Below, one piece after another: positions 7,780-17,367 of a stretch of 64,000 bases of DNA. This DNA comes from Paenibacillus macquariensis (GTDB lineage Bacteria > Bacillota > Bacilli > Paenibacillales > Paenibacillaceae). The translations under genes were made by a program, and so were the position numbers. Under the pieces are notes generated by a model. That model saw nothing but the letters and a program-made list of their open reading frames with translations. It was not told the DNA's origin and ran no database searches. The stretch covers positions 372,001-436,000 of the forward strand of contig NZ_FTNK01000003.1 of the NCBI RefSeq assembly GCF_900156375.1, given 5' to 3'. Numbering within the stretch: the stretch's first letter is position 1; each line of letters starts with the position of its first letter.

Positions 7780-8540
7780 TCGGATTGTCCTGTTTGGTAT
7801 TCCTCGATGGTGGCTAATAACTGAAGCGAAGATGACGTCTCTAGGACGTTGCGATGCTGCTCTATGGCAGCAACTCCTACAGGGGTAAGGATATAACGGC
7901 CACGAGATACGCGCTCAAACCAGCCATAATAATTATGCTGTAGTATGGAAGATGCATTTCCTATACCGGTTATGTTGCGTAGCGATGCTGGAGATACGCC
8001 GCTAGATTCAGCATGGTGAAGGGGTAGGGCGATACGAAGTGCTTTTTCCTTGTAAGCTGTTACCAGCTTCGCACGATTGCTTCCACCTATATTATAATCG
8101 CCACTACGTTCACGAAATTCATTCACTAACCTTGATTGACGACGTTTATTCTTTGGCTGAGGTTTCAAAGTGTCAGTAGGCAGAGTGAGGATCTCAACAA
8201 AAGGTCGCTTGGTCTTGTAAAAGGTAATTGTGATTAACCCGAGGCCTAACCGTCGGCAAAGAGCTGACAATTCGCCCCAACGTTGGTTTACAGCCCCTCG
8301 TTTAGCGCGGCTACGTTCAACTGCTAAATATACGTTTGAGCTCATTTTGAGGCGTTCCATCCCTTGCAGTAACAGCGAGAGATTGAACGTCTTTTTCATT
8401 TCCACAATTAAAGGTTCAGTGTGTTCCTCTTGTATGCCTACTAGGTCACAATGGCGTACTTCTCCCTTAATGACATATCCTTGTTCTTCAAAAAAATGTT
8501 TTAAAGGTTCATATAGTTCGGTTTCGTGTTGAATGGCCAT
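7776..8540 (-). CDS. DUF2161 / PD-(D/E)XK-fold protein
   Basis: 254 residues. The N-terminal part has a nuclease-like core: CDLVGIQ followed about 12 residues later by LIVEMKKT, the D...E-x-K pattern of PD-(D/E)XK enzymes. The rest resembles the DUF2161 family, with a basic linker (PKNKRRQSR) and a C-terminal winged-helix-like segment ending GRYILTPVGVAAIE. ATG 8540 is chosen because GAAGGAG lies eight bases before it; a longer frame to 8636 lacks a site. Activity is unproven; it may be a DNA-binding or repair-type nuclease. It converges on, and overlaps by 4 bp, the aminotransferase gene, with no terminator between. Confidence 0.7.
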   Translation of the reverse strand: MAIQHETELYEPLKHFFEEQGYVIKGEVRHCDLVGIQEEHTEPLIVEMKKTFNLSLLLQGMERLKMSSNVYLAVERSRAKRGAVNQRWGELSALCRRLGLGLITITFYKTKRPFVEILTLPTDTLKPQPKNKRRQSRLVNEFRERSGDYNIGGSNRAKLVTAYKEKALRIALPLHHAESSGVSPASLRNITGIGNASSILQHNYYGWFERVSRGRYILTPVGVAAIEQHRNVLETSSSLQLLATIEEYQTGQSD

Positions 8541-8697
8541 GTAGATATCTCCTTCATTGACTTTAACCACGCGCTGTTCGTTATCAATTATAGCATTTCT
8601 AAAAAGACAATCTCTATATTGATAAAAATAGGTCAACTAAACCCACTTTCTTGCATAGGTATGTAGTACACTTTTTCATTCGATAAGGGGTTGACCT

Positions 8698-8862
8698 AAT
8701 AGCGATACGAAGTATCGCTTGCATCGAAAGCATAAGCTAATAGCGATACGAAGTATCGCTCGCATCGGAAGCATAAGCTAAAAGTGATACGAAGTAACGC
8801 CTGCATCGGAATCATAAGCCTAAAAGCGATACGAAGTGACGCTTCAAAGAAAAGCATATGCT
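8698..8862. repeat. Four tandem 41-42 bp hairpin repeats
   Basis: Four copies start at about 8701, 8742, 8783 and 8825. Each carries AGCGATAC-GAA-GTATCGCT, a perfect 8-bp stem with a GAA loop in the first two copies and a degraded one in copies 3 and 4, followed by a spacer resembling GCATCGGAAGCATAAGC. They fill most of the 394-bp gap between the DUF2161 gene and prkA. Related pieces occur near 35575 and 48518, so this is a dispersed intergenic family. The repeats have no coding content. Confidence 0.85.
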
Positions 8863-8934
8863 CCCTAAAAGGACGACGAGACTGTTTTTACTTGGTGATG
8901 CCAGTTCCAAACATAAGCATAGGAGGTACCAATC

Positions 8935-10830
8935 ATGGATATTTTCGAACGCGTAGCAGCTTATCGTGCAGAGAGCAATCAGTTGGAGTGGAATGGCATA
9001 TTTAAAGACTACATTGAATTACTTCGAAAAGATCCCACACCCGCCATGACTGCTCATGCTCGTGTGTACGAAATGATCGATTCATATGGCTCAGAAGTGG
9101 TCAATGGACATAAGAGGTATAAATTTTTTGAACAGGATATCTTTGGATTGGACCGTTCTGTTGAGAAGCTTGTAGAAGAGTACTTTCACTCCTCAGCAAG
9201 ACGTCTGGATGTTCGTAAGCGGATACTACTGCTTATGGGTCCTGTTAGTGGAGGGAAATCAACGATCGTAACCCTGTTGAAACGTGGAATGGAGAGATTC
9301 TCCAAGACAGATAAAGGGGCGGTATATGCGATTGATGGGTGCCCGATGCATGAAGAACCATTGCATTTAATTCCAATGGATCTGCGTCCAGAAGTGGAGA
9401 AAGAACTGGGTGTTCGAATTGAAGGGAGCTTGTGTCCTTCTTGCCAAATGAGATTGAAGACGGAATATGGTGGAGATATTGAAAAAGTGAATGTGAAGCG
9501 GGTGCTGATATCTGAAGAGGGACGTGTAGGGATTGGAACATTCAGTCCGTCGGACCCGAAATCACAAGATATTGCTGACCTTACAGGAAGTATAGATTTC
9601 TCTACGATTACGGAATTTGGATCAGAATCGGATCCACGCGCATATCGCTTTGATGGGGAATTAAATAAGGCGAATCGTGGTTTGATGGAATTTCAGGAAA
9701 TGCTGAAATGTGATGAGAAATTTCTATGGAACCTACTGTCTTTGACGCAGGAGGGGAATTTCAAAGCGGGAAGGTTTGCGCTGATTTCAGCAGATGAACT
9801 CATCATTGCCCACACGAATGAAACCGAGTATAAATCTTTTATCTCTAATAAGAAGAATGAAGCATTACAATCACGTATGATCGTCATGCCAATTCCATAC
9901 AACTTGAAGGTATCTGAGGAAGAGAAAATCTATGCCAAATTAATTGGGCAAAGTGATATGAAGCATGTTCATATTGCACCACATGCACTCAAAGCCGCGG
10001 CCATCTTCTCGATTCTTACTCGACTTAAAGAGACTAAGAAACAAGGGATGGACCTCGTCAAGAAAATGCGTATGTACGATGGTGAGGAAGTTGAGGGTTA
10101 TAAAGAGGCAGATCTGAAGGAAATGCAGAATGAATATCTAGATGAAGGTATGTCTGGTGTAGATCCACGGTATGTCATTAACCGAATTTCTAGTGCGCTC
10201 ATTAAGCAGGATCTCCAATGTATCAATGCACTCGACGTACTAAGGGCTATCAAGGATGGGTTGGATCAACATGCGTCCATTTCGAAAGAAGAACGTGAGC
10301 GGTATCTTAATTTCGTAGCTATCGCACGTAAAGAGTATGATGAACTTGCTAAGAAGGAAATTCAGAAGGCATTTGTATATTCTTTTGAAGAATCAGCTAG
10401 AACATTATTTGAGAATTATCTCGATAACATAGAAGCTTTCTGTAATTGGTCCAAGATTCGTGATCCGCTTACGGATGAGGAAATGGATCCGGATGAAAGA
10501 CTGATGCGTTCCATAGAAGAACAGATCGGGGTATCGGAGAATGCGAAGAAAGCGTTCCGTGAAGAAATTCTCATCCGTATATCTGCCTATTCAAGAAAAG
10601 GTAAGAAATTCGAATACAATCATCATGACCGACTTCGTGAAGCGATAGAGAAGAAGCTATTTGTTGATCTGAAAGATATCGTGAAGATCACGACTTCCAC
10701 GAAGACACCAGATGGGAATCAGCTGAAACGCATTAATGAGGTAAGTAAACGTCTTATCGAAGACATTGGATACTGCCCAATCTGTGCAAATGAGCTGTTG
10801 AAATATGTAGGAAGCTTACTGAATCGTTAA
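8935..10830 (+). CDS. prkA: PrkA, AAA+ serine protein kinase / Lon-type ATPase
   Basis: 631 residues, full length for the family. The N-terminal AAA+ domain has Walker A GPVSGGKST at about 102-110; the long middle region includes CPSC and FGSESDPRAYRFDGELNKAN; the C-terminal PrkA domain ends near CPICANELL. In Bacillus it acts in the mother cell during sporulation, and it is the YeaG partner in enterobacterial nutrient stress. The ATG follows AGGAGGTACC. spoVR and yhbH, its usual partners, lie within 7 kb, although on the other strand. Confidence 0.93.
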   Translation: MDIFERVAAYRAESNQLEWNGIFKDYIELLRKDPTPAMTAHARVYEMIDSYGSEVVNGHKRYKFFEQDIFGLDRSVEKLVEEYFHSSARRLDVRKRILLLMGPVSGGKSTIVTLLKRGMERFSKTDKGAVYAIDGCPMHEEPLHLIPMDLRPEVEKELGVRIEGSLCPSCQMRLKTEYGGDIEKVNVKRVLISEEGRVGIGTFSPSDPKSQDIADLTGSIDFSTITEFGSESDPRAYRFDGELNKANRGLMEFQEMLKCDEKFLWNLLSLTQEGNFKAGRFALISADELIIAHTNETEYKSFISNKKNEALQSRMIVMPIPYNLKVSEEEKIYAKLIGQSDMKHVHIAPHALKAAAIFSILTRLKETKKQGMDLVKKMRMYDGEEVEGYKEADLKEMQNEYLDEGMSGVDPRYVINRISSALIKQDLQCINALDVLRAIKDGLDQHASISKEERERYLNFVAIARKEYDELAKKEIQKAFVYSFEESARTLFENYLDNIEAFCNWSKIRDPLTDEEMDPDERLMRSIEEQIGVSENAKKAFREEILIRISAYSRKGKKFEYNHHDRLREAIEKKLFVDLKDIVKITTSTKTPDGNQLKRINEVSKRLIEDIGYCPICANELLKYVGSLLNR

Positions 10831-10856
10831 GCTATAGTCATGGAAAAGTGATGAAT

Positions 10857-10908
10857 ATAAAAATAACCTGGCGACTCCATAATGTGGGGGACCTAAGGTT
10901 ATTTTTAT
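10857..10908. terminator. Bidirectional terminator between prkA and spoVR
   Basis: Arms ATAAAAATAACCT and AGGTTATTTTTAT pair across a GC-rich loop, giving U-rich tails on both strands for these convergent genes. Confidence 0.8.
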
Positions 10909-10938
10909 TTGTAATAGTTGAACTAATAAATGGACGCA

Positions 10939-10974
10939 TAACAAAGGACACACAGATATGCGTGTCCTTTGTTA
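10939..10974. other. Strong hairpin downstream of spoVR
   Basis: A long stem with arms ATAACAAAGGACAC and GTGTCCTTTGTTAT lies between the main terminator and the spoVR stop codon. It lacks a U-tract, so it may protect the 3' end of a transcript or be an old terminator. Confidence 0.6.
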
Positions 10975-11015
10975 TGTATCCATGAGTAGTATCTTCGTCG
11001 TTGTTGGCTGCTAGA

Positions 11016-12452
11016 TTAGATGAATTTTCTAGCGGTCTTTTTTCCGTCAAATGTAAATAGTACCGTTTTGTTCTCCATCGTCGTTTCTAAATGTATGGTT
11101 CTACCCCATAACCTATGAACGTAAGGCAATGTACGCTCCACATATTTGAGATCTAGCTCGGTTCCTTCATACATGTGCTTTAAAAATAACTCACCATTAT
11201 CATCATAGTTACCATCTTGCACAACCAAGTAAGGGAAACCGCCATTTACGCGAGAGTAGACGAGTTGATCCCGAATATTCTCCCAAGATTTATCGGTTAT
11301 GGTCCACTCGGGACCTTTTTTCTCAAAAACATATAAGTCCAAGTCATCCGCGAGCTTTTTCGTCATATAATTACGAATGAAAGAGGTATCCGAGTCTAAT
11401 TCTCGCACTTCAAATATTTTGGCCCTCCCTGATCCAGGTTTAGATCCTGTGATAAGTGAATCATTACCCGTAGGAGTATCCCAACGTTTCTCGATATCCT
11501 CAAATATTTTGAGTCCAAGATAATATGGGTTTAAGCTATTCTTTGAAGGCTGTACGACCCCCGAGTTAAGCTTGGCATATTCGATGGTCTCTTCAGAAGT
11601 AAGGTCCAACTCTCGTAAGATGCGTTGATGCCAATAGCTGGCCCAACCCTCATTCATAATCTTAGTCTCCATTTGCGGCCAAAAGTAGAGCATCTCATCT
11701 CTTAGCATCGTTAGGATGTCACGTTGCCAAGGTTCTAAATTAGGAGAGAATTCTTGGATGAACCAAATGAGATCTTTCTCTGGATGTGGAGGGAACTTCT
11801 TAGGTTGATTGATGTTACGATTATTATTCTTGTTGTCTCCATCTAACGCCCATAAATCCTCGAACCCTGTGACTGGTGCGTCTGATTTCTCATGGCCGGA
11901 GTCAGTTATTCCATCGCCATTGCGGTCGTATCGGTTCCGACGATAGGGACTAACGAGGTCAGGATCGACATGTTCTTGGATCGCCAGTACCGCATCAAGG
12001 AATTCTTCGATTTGTTTATGACCATACTTGATCTCGTACTGGCTGATTCGCTCTGCTGTGGCGGACATACTCTCCACCATGCTTGGATTTGTTTTGCTGA
12101 AACGGGCATTGTTCTTAAAAAAGTCGCAGTGAGCAAGGACGTGTGCCACAATCAATTTGTTCTGGATTAATGAATTTCCATCAAGCAAGAAAGCGTAGCA
12201 GGGATTAGAATTGATAACAAGTTCATAAATTTTCGATAACCCGAAATCATACTGCGTCTTCATTTTGTGGAAAGTCTTCCCGAAGGACCAGTGCGAGAAT
12301 CGGATGGGCATACCGTAGGCTCCGAAGGTGTAGATAATGTCCGCAGGACATATTTCGTATCGCATAGGGTAAAAGTCCAATCCGAAGCCCGTGGCAATCT
12401 CGGTAATTTCTGCTATGGAACGCTCTAGTGCGGTTATTTCATCCTGATGCAT
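11016..12452 (-). CDS. spoVR: Stage V sporulation protein R
   Basis: 478 residues, close to B. subtilis SpoVR (468). Typical motifs: [32 protein letters not shown] is family diagnostic in shape (MRYEICP, RFSHW), then [31 protein letters not shown] in pieces, and [13 protein letters not shown]. Needed for normal cortex formation; the biochemical role is unknown. ATG 12452 is preferred since AAAGGGGG precedes it and the family starts there; an ATG 45 bp upstream has no ribosome site. It belongs to the conserved PrkA/YhbH/SpoVR group. A Spo0A-box-like TGTCGAA lies on its strand about 76-82 bp upstream. Confidence 0.92.
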   Translation of the reverse strand: MHQDEITALERSIAEITEIATGFGLDFYPMRYEICPADIIYTFGAYGMPIRFSHWSFGKTFHKMKTQYDFGLSKIYELVINSNPCYAFLLDGNSLIQNKLIVAHVLAHCDFFKNNARFSKTNPSMVESMSATAERISQYEIKYGHKQIEEFLDAVLAIQEHVDPDLVSPYRRNRYDRNGDGITDSGHEKSDAPVTGFEDLWALDGDNKNNNRNINQPKKFPPHPEKDLIWFIQEFSPNLEPWQRDILTMLRDEMLYFWPQMETKIMNEGWASYWHQRILRELDLTSEETIEYAKLNSGVVQPSKNSLNPYYLGLKIFEDIEKRWDTPTGNDSLITGSKPGSGRAKIFEVRELDSDTSFIRNYMTKKLADDLDLYVFEKKGPEWTITDKSWENIRDQLVYSRVNGGFPYLVVQDGNYDDNGELFLKHMYEGTELDLKYVERTLPYVHRLWGRTIHLETTMENKTVLFTFDGKKTARKFI

Positions 12453-12527
12453 GCTAATGAGCTTCCCCCTTTCTGTAAGGAGAAAATTTAGGTTCATATG
12501 ATGTATATGTGAGTAGGTGCGGAGATA

Positions 12528-12534
12528 TTCGACA
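12528..12534 (-). promoter_or_regulatory. Possible Spo0A box in the spoVR/yhaM intergenic region
   Basis: TGTCGAA on the minus strand, within the 200-bp divergent region. A single 7-mer is weak evidence, because about eight copies of such a word are expected by chance in 64 kb counting both strands. Confidence 0.3.
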
Positions 12535-12653
12535 TTGATCGTTCATCTCCTTAGCGTATCCTAATGTTAGGGTTATGTTGTATGATAAAGATAAGCGTAG
12601 AATTAACAAAATAAAAAAAACAATGTTTTTCATTTCATGTTGGAGGTAAACAC

Positions 12654-13616
12654 ATGACTTTAATTAATAAGTTAACGAATCAAGATGAATTTACTGGCTT
12701 TTATATATTGAAAGAGCTGGAAGTGAAACAGACGAATGGGACACCACCTAAGGATTACTTTGATATTGTCCTTGGGGATGCAAGTGGTCAACTTTCAGCG
12801 AAGTTCTGGGATGCAAGCGCAACAGATAAGGAAACATTTTTCCCTATGGATCTTGTGAAGGTGCAAGGTATCGCACATACTTATCGTGAACGGCTACAAG
12901 TCAAGATTTCGAAGATGCGTAAAGTGACAGACGAAGATGGTGTGAACATAACAGACTTTATTCGTGCTGCGCCAGTTAAACCAATAGATCTGTTGTATAC
13001 CATTAAGCAGACATTAGACAGTATTCAAGATGAAGAGATGCGTACGATCGTTAACTTCTGTGTTACGAAAGTAGAAGATAAGCTACTGCATTATCCAGCT
13101 GCTAAAATGCACCATCATGCTTTTTACGCGGGCTTGTCTTATCATATGGTTCGCATGTTGGAGCTTGGTGAATTTATCTGCAAACAGAGACCTTTCTTAA
13201 ATGCGGATCTTATTAAGGCAGGGATTATCCTTCATGACATCGCTAAGACGGAAGAACTTACAGCCGAGCTTGGAATCGTTAAAGAATATAGTGTTCAAGG
13301 TAAACTCCTAGGGCATATTTCTATGGCATCGAATTGGATTACGGAAGCTGCGATAAGATGTGATATTGATCTTCATTCTGAAAAAGTGATCTGTTTACAA
13401 CATATGGTCCTATCTCATCATAACTTGGGCGAGTGGGGTAGTCCTGTTCAACCGCAAATGGCAGAGGCTGTAGCTCTTCATTTCATTGATGCCATGGATG
13501 CGAAGTTACAGATGGTTGAGGATGCGCTCGATACGACGCCAGAGACAGAGGAATGGACGCCATTCATCCGCGGATTAGAGAATAAAGCGATTTATCGCAT
13601 GAAGAAGGAGCTATAA
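12654..13616 (+). CDS. yhaM: 3'-5' exoribonuclease YhaM family
   Basis: 320 residues. An N-terminal OB-fold (about 15-90) and a C-terminal HD domain with KMHHHAFYAGLSYHMVRML and ADLIKAGIILHDIAKTEEL supplying the metal His/Asp residues. This is the architecture of YhaM, a 3'-5' exonuclease of RNA and DNA. The start follows TTGGAGGTAAACAC. The CYTH gene begins three bases after its stop, so the two form a tight operon. Length is as expected (YhaM 314). Confidence 0.88.
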   Translation: MTLINKLTNQDEFTGFYILKELEVKQTNGTPPKDYFDIVLGDASGQLSAKFWDASATDKETFFPMDLVKVQGIAHTYRERLQVKISKMRKVTDEDGVNITDFIRAAPVKPIDLLYTIKQTLDSIQDEEMRTIVNFCVTKVEDKLLHYPAAKMHHHAFYAGLSYHMVRMLELGEFICKQRPFLNADLIKAGIILHDIAKTEELTAELGIVKEYSVQGKLLGHISMASNWITEAAIRCDIDLHSEKVICLQHMVLSHHNLGEWGSPVQPQMAEAVALHFIDAMDAKLQMVEDALDTTPETEEWTPFIRGLENKAIYRMKKEL

Positions 13617-13619
13617 TAT

Positions 13620-14126
13620 ATGCCTCTAGAAATTGAACGTAAGTTTCTTTTACCTGAAATGCCAGTATTATCAGCAGAGGAAGAAGGCAAGCTACAATTC
13701 CGTACGGAACATCGTATTGAACAGACGTACCTTGCCATGGATAGTAATCAGGAATTGAGAGTTCGGAGGATCATTGATTTAGATACGAATGAAATGACGT
13801 TTACCCATACATTCAAGAAAGGTAATGGACTTAGTCGCGAGGAAATTGAATATTCAATTTCAGAGGAGATATATGATCAAATTGTGCAAGCATTTGACGC
13901 CATTCCTTTAACGAAGAACCGAATTACGGCAGTATGGGAAGATACGGTTATTGAAATTGATTATTATGACCAAGTCGAGCTGATCGTGGTTGAGGTCGAA
14001 TTTGATTCCCTTGAGGAAGCGAATGCCTTCGTAGCACCACATTGGTTCGGTAAAGATATAAGCGCAGAGAAACATTATAGTAACAAAAAGGTATGGAAGG
14101 ATCTTCAAGAACAATTCTCCGAGTAA
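13620..14126 (+). CDS. CYTH-domain triphosphate tunnel metalloenzyme
   Basis: 168 residues opening with LEIERKFLLP, the ExExK signature of CYTH enzymes. Further charged strands (RVRRI, THTFKKGNGLSREEIEY, IEIDYY, VVEVEFDS) line the tunnel. Members hydrolyse triphosphates such as inorganic tripolyphosphate or thiamine triphosphate; the substrate here cannot be told. Translation is probably coupled to yhaM, whose stop lies three bases upstream; the GAAGGAG ribosome site is inside the yhaM end. Confidence 0.88.
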   Translation: MPLEIERKFLLPEMPVLSAEEEGKLQFRTEHRIEQTYLAMDSNQELRVRRIIDLDTNEMTFTHTFKKGNGLSREEIEYSISEEIYDQIVQAFDAIPLTKNRITAVWEDTVIEIDYYDQVELIVVEVEFDSLEEANAFVAPHWFGKDISAEKHYSNKKVWKDLQEQFSE

Positions 14127-14223
14127 TAATGAATTAGATTAATATTTAAGATTTCTCGCAAGGTCACCTTCGTATAAAAGCGACTCTCTCAGCATATCTA
14201 TTTAAAAAAGGGAGAGGCGTGAA

Positions 14224-14577
14224 ATGATGGAGACGAAAGTGAAACGTTATTTTCAACTAAAGAAGAAGCAAAAAGAAATAGAGCAGGAATTAGGCGATCT
14301 ACGCAATGAAATCATCAGCCACTGTTCTGAAGAAGAACTAACAGAACTTCAGACAGGTCATTATCATGTGAAGATTGTGTCTCAAGATAGAAAAGAATAT
14401 GACGATAACAAACTATATGATGCCTTACCTGATCCGAGTGTGTGGAAGTTGATTTCAAAAGCCGATCCGACCAAAATTGCTAGTCTAATCAAGCTGAATG
14501 TCATTTCAGAAGAAACCGTGAGAGATACGATAACGATTAAGAAGATCTCATTGCTTCAAGTGAATCGAAGTTCATGA
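14224..14577 (+). CDS. Conserved-looking small protein, unknown function
   Basis: 117 residues. The first 35 form a charged helix (KRYFQLKKKQKEIEQELGDL), probably a coiled coil, followed by a mixed domain with YDDNKLYDALPDPSVWKLISK. No family is recognised with confidence. A good ribosome site (GGGAGAGG, six bases before ATG) and a strong terminator support it. The shape recalls small nucleic-acid-associated or host-nuclease-inhibitor-like proteins, but that is a guess. Confidence 0.65.
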   Translation: MMETKVKRYFQLKKKQKEIEQELGDLRNEIISHCSEEELTELQTGHYHVKIVSQDRKEYDDNKLYDALPDPSVWKLISKADPTKIASLIKLNVISEETVRDTITIKKISLLQVNRSS

Positions 14578-14622
14578 TGCTCTTGTATCTTGGAACGGAA
14601 TTAAATGATCGTGTATGAGTGG

Positions 14623-14677
14623 AAAAAACGCCCTTGCTACCTTCCAAATTGAGGAGGTAGCAAGGGCGTTTTTTTTC
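14623..14677. terminator. Bidirectional terminator, convergent with yhbH
   Basis: A long perfect stem (AACGCCCTTGCTACC / GGTAGCAAGGGCGTT) is flanked by A-run and T-run on both sides, so it serves both strands. Confidence 0.92.
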
Positions 14678-14717
14678 CTGGTTCATGTATCATAATGCGA
14701 AATGATACCCATACAAC

Positions 14718-15878
14718 TTAACTCTGTACACCTTCACGCTTATGAAAAAAGGTCTTCAGTGCTTGATATACTTCACCTTTTTCTTTGATAACGTAATACA
14801 TGAATTGATCTATTTTAATGTTGCGGTAGGCAGACATCAGGGTGCTGCTCCGGTTGTATTGATTGATCTCTCCATAGCCGAACATGTTACTGACCTTGAG
14901 TAATTCTCCAATCAGCTTCACGCAACGCTCATTGTCTGATGTTAAATTGTCACCATCGGAGAAGTGGAAAGGATAAATATTGAATTTGGCAGGGGGATAA
15001 CGTTGATCAATAATCTCAAGTGCCTTCTGATAGGCAGATGAGCAGATGGTGCCACCACTTTCCCCACGTGTAAAGAACTCATTCTCGGTTACTTCTTTAG
15101 CCTCGGTATGATGGGCAATAAATACAATATCAACGTTCTCGTATTGTTTGCGTAAGAAACGATTCATCCAGAAGAAGAAGCTACGTGCGCAATATTTCTC
15201 GAATGAACCCATGGAGCCTGAAGTATCCATCATTGCAATAATAACAGCATTGGAATCGGGCACCACAACGTCATCCCAAGTCTTGTATCTTAGGTCATCA
15301 GGATTGATGCCGTGAATACCTGGGTTACCAGCAGAAGCATTTCTACGTAAGTTCTCTAGGATGGTTCTTTTCTTATCTAGGTTGGACATCATCCCTTTTT
15401 TACGAACGTCATTGAAGATGATCTTGTGCGTCTCGATCTGTTCTTTGTCTTTCGATTGTAAGTGGGGGAGTTCCAACTCTTCAAAAAGCATGTTCTCTAA
15501 CTCTTCGATACTGATTTCTGCATCTACAGTATCTTGGCCTGGTTGATCGCCTGCCTTATCACCTTTGCCCGGTTTCTGTGCGGGTTCCCGACCAAGAACA
15601 TCTCCAACTTGGCTATCCCCATCGCCCTGCCCAACATGTTTCTGCTTCTGGAAATTATAAACAAATCTATATTCGTCCAGACTTCGAATGGGCACTTTTA
15701 TAATCTGTTTTCCATCAGACATGATGATATTTTCTTCGGTGATGAGGTCTGGTAAGTTCTGCTTAATCACATCACGTATTTTTTGTTGATGGCGGACTTG
15801 ATCTTGGTATCCTTTTCGGTGAAGAGACCAGTCTTCGCGAGAAACAATGAACGAATAAGGCTGGGGTGACGATGACAT
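14718..15878 (-). CDS. yhbH: Sporulation protein YhbH (DUF444, VWA-like)
   Basis: 386 residues. N-terminal helical part, a Gly/Asp/Lys/Gln-rich linker (residues about 85-120), then a VWA-like domain with the MIDAS motif [12 protein letters not shown]444 family, the partner of PrkA (YeaH with YeaG in E. coli); required for normal sporulation in Bacillus. ATG 15878 is chosen because GGGAGG lies nine bases before it, rather than the GTG at 15887. Lies on the same strand as spoVR, 2.3 kb away across yhaM, CYTH and the 117-residue gene. Confidence 0.92.
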   Translation of the reverse strand: MSSSPQPYSFIVSREDWSLHRKGYQDQVRHQQKIRDVIKQNLPDLITEENIIMSDGKQIIKVPIRSLDEYRFVYNFQKQKHVGQGDGDSQVGDVLGREPAQKPGKGDKAGDQPGQDTVDAEISIEELENMLFEELELPHLQSKDKEQIETHKIIFNDVRKKGMMSNLDKKRTILENLRRNASAGNPGIHGINPDDLRYKTWDDVVVPDSNAVIIAMMDTSGSMGSFEKYCARSFFFWMNRFLRKQYENVDIVFIAHHTEAKEVTENEFFTRGESGGTICSSAYQKALEIIDQRYPPAKFNIYPFHFSDGDNLTSDNERCVKLIGELLKVSNMFGYGEINQYNRSSTLMSAYRNIKIDQFMYYVIKEKGEVYQALKTFFHKREGVQS

Positions 15879-15971
15879 AGTAGACACCTCCCAATGGTTT
15901 ATACGGCACAGTGTGGTCTGTTATTAAGTAAGTATATTCACGGGGTGAGGGGTTATGTGATAGACAAGTGT

Positions 15972-16010
15972 GAATAAACAAAAAGACTGCTGTTATCAAT
16001 CAGCAGTCTT
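15972..16010 (-). terminator. Terminator of the polysaccharide deacetylase gene
   Basis: Arms AAGACTGCTG and CAGCAGTCTT form a 10-bp stem, followed on the minus strand by TTTGTTTATTC. Confidence 0.85.
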
Positions 16011-16048
16011 ACGATATGTAACGAAACGATTAGTAGAAATAAATGAAT

Positions 16049-17293
16049 TTAGATTAAACTTGAAATTTCAAGTTGTTGTTTTTGTAGAAATTGAATAATT
16101 AAAGGGAGGGCTTTTAATGTTTCTTTGGATTCATGTAAGAGAATAATGGATCCAGTTGACTTACTATTCATGATGTAATGAAGTATTTTCTGCGAATCAC
16201 GTGTATTCCAATCCTCAGGATCATTATTCCACAATACCATCCTCATGTTGTTGTTTGCGACAAGTGAATTGAGATTGTCATTTCGCGAACCATAAGGAGG
16301 TCTGAACAGAAGAACAGGGTTGGATGTGATATTCCGAATTAATTGATTGGTTTGTTGTAGTTCGTATTGCTGATCGGTAGCAGATAATTGAGACATATTA
16401 GCATGAGTCAAAGAATGATTTCCTATAGAATATCCGTTAGCATCTACGTACTTTACAGCTTCAGGGAATTTACGAACTTGGGTTCCAACGAAAAAAAATG
16501 TTCCCCCGACCTTATATGTATTCAGAGTATTAACGATTTCCTTCGTGTAAATGGAAGGACCATCATCAAAGGTTAAGGCGACGGATCCAGAGGGTACATT
16601 GAAACTGACCTCCTTGACCAAAGTGACCTTAGATGGTGTTGTAGGTGGTTCGATAACCTCCGAAGGCGTTATTACGTCAGGTAGGATTCTTTCCTCTAAT
16701 GGAGCAGTGGGAATGGATTCATATTTCTCAGGATTCTCCTCAGATGCTTGTGTAGCTCGCGTTGGTACATTAGGAGATCCTGTGAAGACATTAGCAAATA
16801 CTTTCTCACTTATATATGAATACTCTGGAATGTAGAGAAAGGATAACAGCGCAATAATAACGGTGGATACGAGTAATCGGGATAATACAGGTTTCAATTT
16901 TCTTGAGTTCAAAGAAGGAATTCGATTTGGCTCAACGGGCTCCGGATGACCTACCTCAACAAGGGGGTGAGGTGCATATAAGGATACGAGACTCCATGCA
17001 TCCAGATTTTGAATTTCCCTCAAGGTTGAGATCTTTGTTGAATAGGACTCAGAACATGGAAACATAATCTTTTCGCTAACGCCACGATCATATTTCGTTA
17101 AGTAGCTATAGTGGTGATTATGGGTTGCATTGAAAAAACACTGTAAAGATAGTCTGTATTTGACCCGCTGTGTTACATCGGTAATAGCTATAATATGATC
17201 TGCCGTATAAGTATCAAGTTCCCATTGAAGCAGTACAGTTTCTTTGAAGGCAAAATTGACATGAATGGTATAGGTGTTGGTTTCTTTATCCAC
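16049..17293 (-). CDS. Membrane-anchored NodB-type polysaccharide deacetylase with N-terminal cytoplasmic domain
   Basis: 414 residues from the GTG at 17293. Residues 1-130 form a soluble mixed domain of unknown type; a membrane helix follows at about 137-155 (LSRLLVSTVIIALLSFLYI), then a Pro/Thr/Glu-rich stalk to 225 and a NodB domain at about 235-405. The domain has TFDDGP (241-246), the metal His pair in NHSLTH (293, 297), RPPYGSRN and LLHES, so it should be active on cell-wall or polysaccharide N-acetyl groups outside the cell. The true start is unclear: AAAGGAGG lies ideally before an in-frame ATC at 17332 and no stop intervenes. The coiled-coil gene lies just upstream. Confidence 0.85.
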   Translation of the reverse strand: MDKETNTYTIHVNFAFKETVLLQWELDTYTADHIIAITDVTQRVKYRLSLQCFFNATHNHHYSYLTKYDRGVSEKIMFPCSESYSTKISTLREIQNLDAWSLVSLYAPHPLVEVGHPEPVEPNRIPSLNSRKLKPVLSRLLVSTVIIALLSFLYIPEYSYISEKVFANVFTGSPNVPTRATQASEENPEKYESIPTAPLEERILPDVITPSEVIEPPTTPSKVTLVKEVSFNVPSGSVALTFDDGPSIYTKEIVNTLNTYKVGGTFFFVGTQVRKFPEAVKYVDANGYSIGNHSLTHANMSQLSATDQQYELQQTNQLIRNITSNPVLLFRPPYGSRNDNLNSLVANNNMRMVLWNNDPEDWNTRDSQKILHYIMNSKSTGSIILLHESKETLKALPLIIQFLQKQQLEISSLI

Positions 17294-17367
17294 AGATAGA
17301 AGCTCCAGCCATTTCTCAGTGTAAGAGTGGATAGGGTTTCCCTCCTTTCAGAAGTGAGCAAAGATTA

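Noticed and set aside
8698..8862. CRISPR-like array
   Set aside because: The units are imperfect tandem hairpins with no unique spacers, and no cas genes are present.
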